NCBI GenBank assembly: GCA_002898995.1
Contig: BEIM01000211.1
Location: forward strand, 1-6,427
Source of the DNA: a bacterium HR36
GTDB lineage: Bacteria > Planctomycetota > Planctomycetia > Gemmatales > HRBIN36
Length of the DNA: 6,427 nt
Direction: 5' to 3'
Both the position numbers and the translations under genes were made by a program. The notes beneath the pieces are model-generated. The model had not been told where the DNA came from, searched no databases, and worked only from the letters and a program-made list of their open reading frames with translations. Below, piece after piece: positions 1-4,918 of this stretch (within the stretch, counting starts at the first letter, position 1; the number at the start of each line of letters is the position of its first letter).

Positions 1-677
1 CCGGCGCTGTCACAGCCGCTGGCGCCAACATTCTCCGCGGCGGGGCATTCACGCCGCGGACCAGCCCCTACAGTTTCCAGGGACTTGGCGAGGTGGGCTT
101 ACGCATCTTGCATGACATCGGCAAAAAATACGAAATGCCCGTGGTTACCGAGGTGATGGATCCGCGTCAGGTGGAGCTGGTCAACCGCTACGCCGACATG
201 TTCCAGATCGGCGCCCGCAATATGCAGAATTTCGACCTGTTGCGGGAAGTCGGCCGCACAAATAAACCCGTTTTACTCAAACGTGGCATGAGTGCTACGG
301 TCAAGGACTTGCTACTATCCGCGGAATACATCCTTTCGGAGGGGAACCAGCAAGTGGTGTTGTGCGAGCGGGGTGTGCGGACTTTTGAGGACTCCACGCG
401 TAATACGCTCGATCTCAGCGCCGTGCCGAATGTCAAGGGGCAAAGCCATTTGCCGATTGTTGTGGATCCAAGCCACGCCACTGGCCGGCCCGATTTGATC
501 CCCGCGATGGCGCGAGCAGCAGTGGCCGCAGGAGCCGATGGCGTGCATGTCGAAGTGCATTGTGCTCCAGAAAAAGCCCTTTCCGATGGTCAGCAGGCGC
601 TGTTGCCGAGTCAATACGCGGAACTGATGCGGGATTTGCGGCGGCTCGCTGAATTGTTCGGCAAAATCATGAGCTAA
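1..677 (+). CDS. aroF: 3-deoxy-7-phosphoheptulonate (DAHP) synthase, C-terminal part
   Basis: This enzyme condenses phosphoenolpyruvate with erythrose 4-phosphate to make DAHP, the first committed step of the shikimate pathway, in the cytoplasm. The gene runs in from the left edge: reading starts at base 3 and gives 224 visible residues, ending at a TAA stop. Seen directly are RGGAFTPRTSPYSFQG (residues 12-27), QIGARNMQNF, PVLLKRGMSAT (about 89-99, with the substrate-binding Lys-Arg), LCERGVRTF, VDPSHATG and ALSDGQQ. By comparison with the Thermotoga maritima type enzyme, His158, Glu184 and Asp195 of the visible piece are three of the four metal ligands; the fourth, a Cys near the N-terminus, lies outside the window, as would any N-terminal ACT-like regulatory domain. 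The GTG at 93 is internal, not a start, because conserved family sequence continues upstream of it. tpiA follows after 17 bases, so the two are probably co-transcribed. Family assignment is very secure; the feedback type (Phe, Tyr or chorismate mutase-linked) cannot be told. Confidence 0.95.
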   Translation, partial: GAVTAAGANILRGGAFTPRTSPYSFQGLGEVGLRILHDIGKKYEMPVVTEVMDPRQVELVNRYADMFQIGARNMQNFDLLREVGRTNKPVLLKRGMSATVKDLLLSAEYILSEGNQQVVLCERGVRTFEDSTRNTLDLSAVPNVKGQSHLPIVVDPSHATGRPDLIPAMARAAVAAGADGVHVEVHCAPEKALSDGQQALLPSQYAELMRDLRRLAELFGKIMS

Positions 678-694
678 ACGGGAGTTGGCCACGC

Positions 695-1453
695 ATGCGA
701 AAAAAGTTGGTAGCCGGCAACTGGAAAATGAACACGACGCGGCAGACCGCTGTGCAGTTGGCCCGTGAATTGGTCGCCGCCGCGGGTCAGGAAACTGCTG
801 TGGAAGTCGTTGTCTGCCCACCTTTCCCATATCTGTTGCTCGTGCGTGAAGTACTCGCGGGCAGTCGCATCGCTTTGGGGGCGCAAAACCTCCATCCCGA
901 GCCCAAGGGGGCTTTCACCGGCGAAGTCAGCCCCGTCATGCTGACCGACTGCGGCTGCCAATGGGTGATAGTCGGACACAGCGAACGGCGGCGGGATTTG
1001 GGCGAATCGCATGAGTTTATCCGCCGCAAGTTGGTAGCCGCCGTGCACCACGGTTTGCAGGTAATTCTGTGCATCGGTGAAACCAAACCGGAACGCGATG
1101 CCGGCCAGACTTTCCAGGTAGTGCGTGCCCAGCTGCAGGATAGCCTACCTGCTTTGACTTCCGACCAGCTCCAGGCCGTGGTCGTGGCCTATGAGCCGGT
1201 ATGGGCCATTGGCACTGGCGTCAACGCAACGCCCGAGCAAGCTCAGGAAGTTCACGCCTTCGTCCGCCGCTGGCTTGGCGAACAATTCGACGCAAAAACC
1301 GCAGAAAATCTGCGGATTCTATATGGCGGCAGCGTGAATGCCAGCAACGCCGGGGCATTGCTGGCGCAGCCTGACGTGGATGGGGTGCTGGTCGGCGGTG
1401 CCAGCCTGCAAGCCAGCGAATTTCTCGCCATTATTCGCTCCGCGCGCCGCTGA
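695..1453 (+). CDS. tpiA: Triosephosphate isomerase
   Basis: Interconverts dihydroxyacetone phosphate and glyceraldehyde 3-phosphate in glycolysis and gluconeogenesis; a cytoplasmic TIM-barrel enzyme that works as a dimer or tetramer. At 252 residues it has the normal family length. All key residues are visible: Asn9 and Lys11 in AGNWKMN, the electrophile His95 in IVGHSERR, the general base Glu167 in VAYEPVWAIGTG, the flexible phosphate-gripping loop 6 just after it (WAIGTG, 170-175), YGGSV (210-214) and the phosphate-binding VGGASL (233-238). The ATG at 695 is chosen because it sits directly before the conserved first beta strand and has a GGGAG-like ribosome site at 680-684, about 10 bases upstream. 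The 17-base gap from aroF implies an operon; both enzymes draw on sugar phosphates of central metabolism, but the pairing may be only positional. Nothing is odd in the sequence. Confidence 0.98.
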   Translation: MRKKLVAGNWKMNTTRQTAVQLARELVAAAGQETAVEVVVCPPFPYLLLVREVLAGSRIALGAQNLHPEPKGAFTGEVSPVMLTDCGCQWVIVGHSERRRDLGESHEFIRRKLVAAVHHGLQVILCIGETKPERDAGQTFQVVRAQLQDSLPALTSDQLQAVVVAYEPVWAIGTGVNATPEQAQEVHAFVRRWLGEQFDAKTAENLRILYGGSVNASNAGALLAQPDVDGVLVGGASLQASEFLAIIRSARR

Positions 1454-1462
1454 TTTTCGGCC

Positions 1463-1500
1463 TTGACCCACTTGCTGGATCGGGGCCTTTGTGATACAAG
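1463..1500 (+). promoter_or_regulatory. Weak candidate promoter between tpiA and the microprotein gene
   Basis: A TTGACC (1463-1468, five of six matches to the -35 consensus) and a TACAAG (1495-1500, four of six to TATAAT) lie just behind the tpiA stop. They are 26 bases apart, too far for one sigma-70 promoter. TTGCTG at 1472-1477 has the right 17-base spacing to TACAAG but matches only its first three bases. A separate promoter for the downstream small gene is therefore possible but weakly supported; read-through from tpiA is as likely. Confidence 0.2.
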
Positions 1501-1528
1501 AATCTAGGCCAGCGCTTCGGATAGCTCA

Positions 1529-1552
1529 GTGGAGGGAAGCGGTGCCCTCCGC
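1529..1552 (+). other. GC-rich hairpin in the leader of the microprotein gene
   Basis: GTGGAGGG (1529-1536) pairs with CCCTCCGC (1545-1552) around an 8-base loop, giving eight pairs of which one is G-T and the inner six are perfect. No T-tract follows, so it is not a classical terminator. It lies about 30 bases ahead of the ribosome site at 1582-1587 and could be an mRNA processing or stability element separating tpiA from the small gene. Its role is inference. Confidence 0.45.
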
Positions 1553-1581
1553 CCAACCGTCAATCAGTCTTGTCCCATTAC

Positions 1582-1587
1582 AAGGAG
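1582..1587 (+). promoter_or_regulatory. Ribosome binding site of the microprotein gene
   Basis: AAGGAG, 7 bases ahead of the ATG at 1595. It fixes the start of a gene too short to be called on length alone. Confidence 0.65.
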
Positions 1588-1594
1588 ACGTGGC

Positions 1595-1705
1595 ATGCAG
1601 TGGATTCAAGAGCACTTCTGGCTTTACATGGTCATTGTGGGCGTGTTGCTAGTAGCGCTGATTGGCTTGTTCATTTACTTGCGCAAGCAGCAGGAAGAAG
1701 AGTAA
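1595..1705 (+). CDS. 36-residue single-pass membrane microprotein
   Basis: I do not recognise a family. The frame opens with ATG at 1595 and ends with TAA at 1703-1705. An AAGGAG ribosome site (1582-1587) lies 7 bases before the start, better than that of tpiA, which is the main argument that it is translated. The protein begins MQWIQEHFWLYM, rich in aromatics and fit for a membrane interface, continues with an uninterrupted hydrophobic stretch at about residues 10-29 (VIVGVLLVALIGLFIYL at 13-29), then ends in the charged tail RKQQEEE. The Arg-Lys after the helix suggests the C-terminus faces the cytoplasm, though the three Glu weaken this. It sits between tpiA and a strong terminator, so it is the last gene of the aroF-tpiA unit. 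secG is often found behind tpiA, but SecG has two helices and about 70 or more residues, so this is not an ordinary SecG. CcmD- or CydX-like accessory peptides have a comparable build, without any specific match. Confidence 0.68.
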   Translation: MQWIQEHFWLYMVIVGVLLVALIGLFIYLRKQQEEE

Positions 1706-1736
1706 CCGCACCGCAAAACTGCGCTTGCGACCAGGG

Positions 1737-1783
1737 AAAAAGGCGGAGCCCGTATTGTGGGCGCTCCGCCTTTCGCTTTTTTT
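1737..1783. terminator. Bidirectional rho-independent terminator
   Basis: AAAGGCGGAGC (1739-1749) and GCTCCGCCTTT (1763-1773) form an 11-bp perfect stem around a 13-base loop. Downstream on the plus strand comes TTTCGC and then seven T (1777-1783); on the minus strand the stem is followed by five T, the complement of 1737-1741. It lies 33 bases after the microprotein stop and 44 bases beyond the stop of the oppositely oriented protease gene, so it can end transcription from both sides. The loop contains further short G-C pairing. Confidence 0.88.
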
Positions 1784-1816
1784 GGCCGCTCCTGGTTTCG
1801 AAGCCGGGCGACGGCT

Positions 1817-2968
1817 CTAGCGAAACGCCGGCCGGCCCGATTGCCACTGTTTCTTATACTCGTCCCAATCGGCAACCGTAGCCTGGAGTTGACGGCGCTG
1901 CCCCGCTCGCCACACCGTCAAGACTACGGTTTTTCCTGGTGGGGTATCGCTGATGAGGTTAATGAAATGGTTGCCATGTTCAATGCGAATGCCGCTTAAC
2001 TCCAGGACAATATCGCCGGCCTGCAGACCTGCTTGTTCGGCGGGCGTGCCCGGCAGAACCGCTTCTACCAACGCCCCGTTCGTGCTCTCCAAACCTAGCC
2101 GCAACGCTTCGGCCGGTTCTATAGCACTGGCGACCTGCACCCCCAGGCAACCGCGCACCACGCGCCCCTTTTCCAGCAATTCCAGTGCAATGCGGCGGAA
2201 GAAATTGCTTGGAATACTGAAGGCAATGCCACTGCTGGAACCGCTCGGAGAGGCAATCGCCGTGTTGATCCCGATCACTTCGGCATTGAGGTTGACCAGC
2301 GGCCCGCCACTGGAGCCTGGGTTGATCGAGGCGTCGGTTTGCAAGAACTCCTTGATGCGAATCCCTTGGCCCAAACTGACCTGACCACGGTTCCGTGCCG
2401 AGATAATCCCATGCGTTACTGTCTGATTCAGGCCGAAGGGGCTGCCAATGGCCAGGACCCACATGCCGACTTCCATGCGATCACTGTCCCCCAGCGTTGC
2501 CGTGGGTAGGTCAGTGCGCTGGCCGAGCGAAAGCACGGCCACATCTGACTCGGCGTCGCCCCAGACGCGTAAGGGGCGCACCACTCGCCGATCCGCCAAG
2601 TGAATGACGATGCGCTCCGGCCCAGCTCCCGCAACTACATGATGGTTCGTCAAGACGAACACCTCCTGCCGACCCGTTAAACGCGCCAGCACCCCCGACC
2701 CGGATTCCTCCTCGGTACCACGCTCTCCCTGACCGCGCCGCGCTTCTACGTAAACCACACACGGGCACACTTTCCTGGCCACCAATTGAAAGCGCTCGCC
2801 GATGCTTATCAAGTCGGTCACCGCTGGTGGAACCCCGCCGCTGTCCTCTGCAGGGTTTTGCGCGGTGAGGTCCTGCGGAACCGGCCTGACCCAGCACCAC
2901 GCCGCTAATCCGATGACTACTAACAGTCCTCGCCACCAAATGCTTTGCGTTGCTCTTGCTAGCGGCAT
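1817..2968 (-). CDS. htrA: Membrane-anchored HtrA/DegS-like serine protease with one PDZ domain
   Basis: A 383-residue trypsin-fold protease of family S1C, expected to degrade or regulate damaged envelope proteins on the outer face of the cytoplasmic membrane. An N-terminal hydrophobic segment (about residues 13-27, after Trp-Trp-Arg) is a signal anchor or signal peptide. The protease domain spans about 53-265 with the triad His110 (VLTNHHVV), Asp142 (ESDVAVL) and Ser220 (INPGSSGGPL). A single PDZ domain covers about 272-365, with the ligand-binding loop at CLGVQV and the GLQAGDIVLEL core. One PDZ plus an anchor resembles DegS more than two-PDZ DegP. The motif is GSSGG where most relatives have GNSGG; the nucleophile is kept. 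ATG at 2968 is chosen because an AGGAG site lies 7 bases upstream and a signal segment follows at once; the frame stays open upstream to 3343, but that extension is basic, low in hydrophobics and has no family resemblance. It converges with the aroF-tpiA block over a shared terminator. Confidence 0.95.
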   Translation of the reverse strand: MPLARATQSIWWRGLLVVIGLAAWCWVRPVPQDLTAQNPAEDSGGVPPAVTDLISIGERFQLVARKVCPCVVYVEARRGQGERGTEEESGSGVLARLTGRQEVFVLTNHHVVAGAGPERIVIHLADRRVVRPLRVWGDAESDVAVLSLGQRTDLPTATLGDSDRMEVGMWVLAIGSPFGLNQTVTHGIISARNRGQVSLGQGIRIKEFLQTDASINPGSSGGPLVNLNAEVIGINTAIASPSGSSSGIAFSIPSNFFRRIALELLEKGRVVRGCLGVQVASAIEPAEALRLGLESTNGALVEAVLPGTPAEQAGLQAGDIVLELSGIRIEHGNHFINLISDTPPGKTVVLTVWRAGQRRQLQATVADWDEYKKQWQSGRPAFR

Positions 2969-2970
2969 GT

Positions 2971-2980
2971 CTCCTCTCCT
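2971..2980 (-). promoter_or_regulatory. Ribosome binding site deciding the protease start
   Basis: Read on the minus strand this is AGGAGAGGAG, two overlapping Shine-Dalgarno cores. The outer AGGAG (2976-2980) is 7 bases from ATG 2968. It supports a 383-residue product over the longer open frame. Confidence 0.75.
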
Positions 2981-3294
2981 GGCGAATTTCTCTCCCGCGT
3001 TTGGCTTGCCGAGCCGGCAGCACACTTGGGATCCGCTCGGCTCGCGCTTTCCCTGCGTGCGACTGGCCTGAGCCTGGCACTGAAGTTGCCCGTCATCGGA
3101 AAACTTTCCTTCTGGCAGATTGCTCTGTTTTTTGTCGCTTTCCCTTTTCCCTCGTTTACAATTCTGGCATCTATTCAGGCCACGGTGGGCATGACTAACT
3201 GCCGTCCAGCCGTAGCCAGCCGCACACATTCGCCGCAGCGGCCTTGTATCCTGCAAGATTTGCCCAGCACGGCCAATTTTCAATAAGAGCTCCC

Positions 3295-3312
3295 TTGGCA
3301 ACATTGTGCCAA
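3295..3312. repeat. 18-bp dyad, candidate operator
   Basis: TTGGCA (3295-3300) and its exact reverse complement TGCCAA (3307-3312) are separated by six bases. Arm centres are 12 bp apart, roughly one helix turn, the usual geometry for a dimeric DNA-binding protein. The centre lies about 47 bp upstream of the TATAAT box, near -56 relative to the predicted start of transcription, a typical activator position. A small hairpin with a 6-base loop is the alternative reading, but the element would lie upstream of the predicted transcript. Confidence 0.4.
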
Positions 3313-3326
3313 ACCTATCGGCGGAA

Positions 3327-3353
3327 TTGCCGCTACCACGCAATGAATATAAT
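3327..3353 (+). promoter_or_regulatory. Candidate promoter of the DUF1559-lipoprotein unit
   Basis: A full-consensus TATAAT lies at 3348-3353. The best -35 match, TTGCCG at 3327-3332, is weak (three of six) and only 15 bp away, so the promoter may need an activator or rely on its -10. Transcription would begin near 3360, leaving a leader of about 63 bases. Confidence 0.45.
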
Positions 3354-3406
3354 GCGCAGCTAACGGGGGTAACGACTAGGCAGACTTCCTGGTCCCCATC
3401 TCTACG

Positions 3407-3414
3407 AAAGGAGG
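3407..3414 (+). promoter_or_regulatory. Ribosome binding site deciding the DUF1559 start
   Basis: AAAGGAGG, a full Shine-Dalgarno, 8 bases ahead of ATG 3423. It rules out the upstream in-frame GTG at 3306, which lies inside the promoter region and would put 39 extra residues before the prepilin leader. Confidence 0.85.
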
Positions 3415-3422
3415 GGCTGGCT

Positions 3423-4373
3423 ATGCGGTGGGTTTACTCTTCAGCACGTCGGGGCTTTACCCTAATCGAATTGCTGGTGGTCATCGCCATTATCGGCCTA
3501 CTTATGGCATTGCTGCTTCCGGCCATTCAACGAGTGCGTGAGGCGGCTAATCGGATGCGCTGCAGTCACAATCTCAAACAGATTGGTATCGCTTTGCACA
3601 ATTATCACAATGATTGGAATAGCTTTCCGCCGGGGGGCGTTACGGAAGGCTGCTGCTGTGGCACGCAGAGCGGAGCGACCTGGACTATCTACATTCTGCC
3701 TTACATGGAGCAGGACGCCCTCTATAAGCAATACAACTTCAATGCCACCAATGAATCCACGGCTAATCGGCCAGTAGTTCAGGCTTTGGCCAAGCCGCAC
3801 TACACCTGCCCCTCGGACATCGAAACAGATCGCCTTGATTTCCCTGAAAGCGGACCAGGTAGCGGGATTCAGTATCGGCGAGGATCGTATCGTGCAGTGT
3901 CCGGCGGTAGCAATGGCAACGCATGGTTCGATGACTGTTGCAACAATCTGCCCCGTAACTGGCGGGGCGCCTTGCACTCCACCTGTCTGCAGAACAACTT
4001 CACGAGTGAACGTTTGGACGACATTCAGGACGGCACTTCCAACACGATCATTGTCGGCGAATATACCAACCGCGACCGTCCCCGTCGCCGTACCTTCTGG
4101 GCCTATACCTACACTTCTTACAACCAGTCCTCCATCACCCAAGGTCAGGGACGGATCCTCATCAACGAGTACAACCGTTGTGCGGCCATCGGTGGCACGG
4201 GCGGTGACAATCCCTGCAAGCGTGGTTTTGCCAGTATGCATGCGGGTGGAATCATCAATTTCCTCTTCGGAGACGGCCGGGTTTTGCCCATCCGCAACAC
4301 CGTAGATATCAACCTGTTATTCGCCCTGGCCACCATTCAAAACGGGGAGATGGTCAACCTCGGCGGACTGTAA
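3423..4373 (+). CDS. DUF1559 domain protein with type IV prepilin N-terminus
   Basis: A 316-residue member of the large planctomycete DUF1559 family; exact function is unknown, but members are exported by a pilin/pseudopilin-type route and are thought to be surface or envelope proteins. The leader MRWVYSSARRG is followed by FTLIELLVVIAIIGLLMALLL-like sequence: cleavage by prepilin peptidase is expected after Gly11, giving mature Phe1 and the conserved Glu5 (Glu16 here), then a hydrophobic assembly helix to about residue 33. The family core follows: AIQRVREAANRMRCSHNLKQIGIALHNYH (35-63), WTIYILPYMEQ, CPSD and DGTSNTIIVGE. The C-terminal hallmark is ASMHAGGIINFLFGDGRV, with His273 and Asp284-Gly285. 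Length is normal. Ten cysteines, including CCC at 77-79 and CC at 172-173, are unusual. The next gene, a lipoprotein 60 bases on, is the common family neighbour and is probably co-transcribed. Confidence 0.95.
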   Translation: MRWVYSSARRGFTLIELLVVIAIIGLLMALLLPAIQRVREAANRMRCSHNLKQIGIALHNYHNDWNSFPPGGVTEGCCCGTQSGATWTIYILPYMEQDALYKQYNFNATNESTANRPVVQALAKPHYTCPSDIETDRLDFPESGPGSGIQYRRGSYRAVSGGSNGNAWFDDCCNNLPRNWRGALHSTCLQNNFTSERLDDIQDGTSNTIIVGEYTNRDRPRRRTFWAYTYTSYNQSSITQGQGRILINEYNRCAAIGGTGGDNPCKRGFASMHAGGIINFLFGDGRVLPIRNTVDINLLFALATIQNGEMVNLGGL

Positions 4374-4380
4374 GCCAGCA

Positions 4381-4417
4381 GGTCAGGCCAAGTGCCTCCG
4401 CCATCCTGGCACAGACC
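4381..4417 (+). other. Intercistronic stem between the DUF1559 and lipoprotein genes
   Basis: GTGCC (4392-4396) pairs with GGCAC (4408-4412) over an 11-base loop, and GGTC (4381-4384) with GACC (4414-4417) outside it, with an asymmetric internal loop. It ends 4 bases before the GGGAG ribosome site of the next gene and has no T-tract. It could modulate expression of the second gene, or be chance. Confidence 0.3.
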
Positions 4418-4433
4418 CTCGGGAGATCAAGCT

Positions 4434-4850
4434 ATGCGCGGCGCAATGGTACTGCTGGCCAGCAGTGTAGGGCTTTTCGTAGCCGGCTGCGGTAAACCAT
4501 CCAACATTGTACCTGTCTCGGGCCGCGTCACGATGGATGGCCAACCACTCGCCGAAGCACGCATCACATTCCAGCCGGTCGGCGACTGGCAGAATCCGTA
4601 TCCGGGCTCGGCTTCGTATGGCGTAACCGACCGAAACGGTAATTATTCGCTGACACTGGTTGATTCAGGCCGACCGGGAGCAATGGTCGGCAAACATCGC
4701 GTTACCATCACGCCCAAAGAATCCGCAGTAACCAGTTCCGATGCCGGCTACTACAATCGTCTGCCACCGTCGCAGCAGCCACAGACCCTGGAATTCGAGG
4801 TTCCGCCGGGCGGCACGAATAGCGCCAATTTTGATCTCAAAAGCCAGTGA
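4434..4850 (+). CDS. Small lipoprotein with carboxypeptidase-regulatory-like fold
   Basis: A 138-residue predicted lipoprotein. The N-terminus MRGAMVLLAS and following hydrophobics end in the lipobox VAGC, with Cys19 as the lipidated residue. The remainder fits the planctomycete beta-sandwich family related to transthyretin-like/CarboxypepD_reg domains: PVSGRVTMDGQPLAEARITFQPVG-type opening (27-50), then YGVTDRNGNYSLTLVDSG (62-79) and GKHRVTITP (86-94), closing with a short strand FEVPPGGTNSANFDL. No enzyme motif is present, so binding or structural work at the membrane surface is likelier than catalysis. ATG 4434 is chosen over upstream in-frame codons because GGGAG (4421-4425) lies 8 bases before it and the signal peptide starts there. 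It follows the DUF1559 gene by 60 bases, the usual arrangement; the pair may act together in the envelope, but this is not shown. Confidence 0.88.
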   Translation: MRGAMVLLASSVGLFVAGCGKPSNIVPVSGRVTMDGQPLAEARITFQPVGDWQNPYPGSASYGVTDRNGNYSLTLVDSGRPGAMVGKHRVTITPKESAVTSSDAGYYNRLPPSQQPQTLEFEVPPGGTNSANFDLKSQ

Positions 4851-4869
4851 AGGGCAGGTAATATCGCGG

Positions 4870-4899
4870 GTCCGCCTGCGGGGAAGCCTGTCGGCGGGC
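4870..4899. terminator. Possible weak stem between converging genes
   Basis: GTCCGCC (4870-4876) and GGCGGGC (4893-4899) can form seven pairs, one of them G-T, around a 16-base loop that holds some further pairing. It lies in the 68-bp gap between the lipoprotein stop and the minus-strand peptidase stop. No T-tract is present on either side, so terminator function is only a guess from position. Confidence 0.3.
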
Positions 4900-4918
4900 T
4901 GTGTGTTAGATGCGCGAC

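Larger units (their letters stand above)
2969..3422. other. Divergent intergenic region, 454 bp, no supported gene
   Basis: This stretch separates the minus-strand protease from the plus-strand DUF1559 gene and should hold both promoters. On the plus side there is a consensus TATAAT and an upstream dyad (listed separately). On the minus side I find no convincing -35/-10 pair for the protease; the 3120-3170 section is pyrimidine-rich on the plus strand (purine-rich in the protease transcript). Several frames stay open for 60-125 codons, but their products are Arg/Ser/Pro/Cys-rich with no motif and no ribosome site, typical of chance open frames in GC-rich DNA. Confidence 0.6.

Noticed and set aside
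1515..1545. tRNA-like stretch resembling a D-arm (GGATAGCTCAGT)
   Set aside because: No acceptor stem, anticodon arm or T-arm (GGTTCRA) can be built around it. It is a short chance match.
1570..1881. 103-codon plus-strand frame across the microprotein gene and terminator
   Set aside because: It runs through the terminator stem and into the protease gene's 3' end, its residues look random, and it is out of frame with the ribosome-site-supported microprotein.
3192..3286. Short ATG frame of about 31 codons in the divergent intergenic region
   Set aside because: The product is Arg/Ser/Pro/Cys-rich without a helix or motif, only a poor ribosome site precedes it, and it lies upstream of the predicted promoter.
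3295..3312. Sigma-54 type -24/-12 promoter
   Set aside because: TTGGCA and TGC resemble the two elements, but the GG and GC doublets are 11 rather than 12 bases apart and the -24 element lacks its following C-G.
2969..3343. Extended N-terminus of the HtrA-like protease, 125 further open codons
   Set aside because: The extension has no ribosome site and no family similarity by eye, would bury the signal anchor, and overlaps the divergent promoter region. ATG 2968 has a good ribosome site.
3306..3422. Upstream GTG start for the DUF1559 protein
   Set aside because: It would place 39 residues before a standard prepilin leader, and it lies upstream of the TATAAT box. ATG 3423 has a full Shine-Dalgarno.
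3498..4241. 247-codon minus-strand open frame inside the DUF1559 gene
   Set aside because: It lies wholly antisense to a gene with clear family motifs, and its product has no recognisable domain or ribosome site. It is a shadow caused by codon bias.
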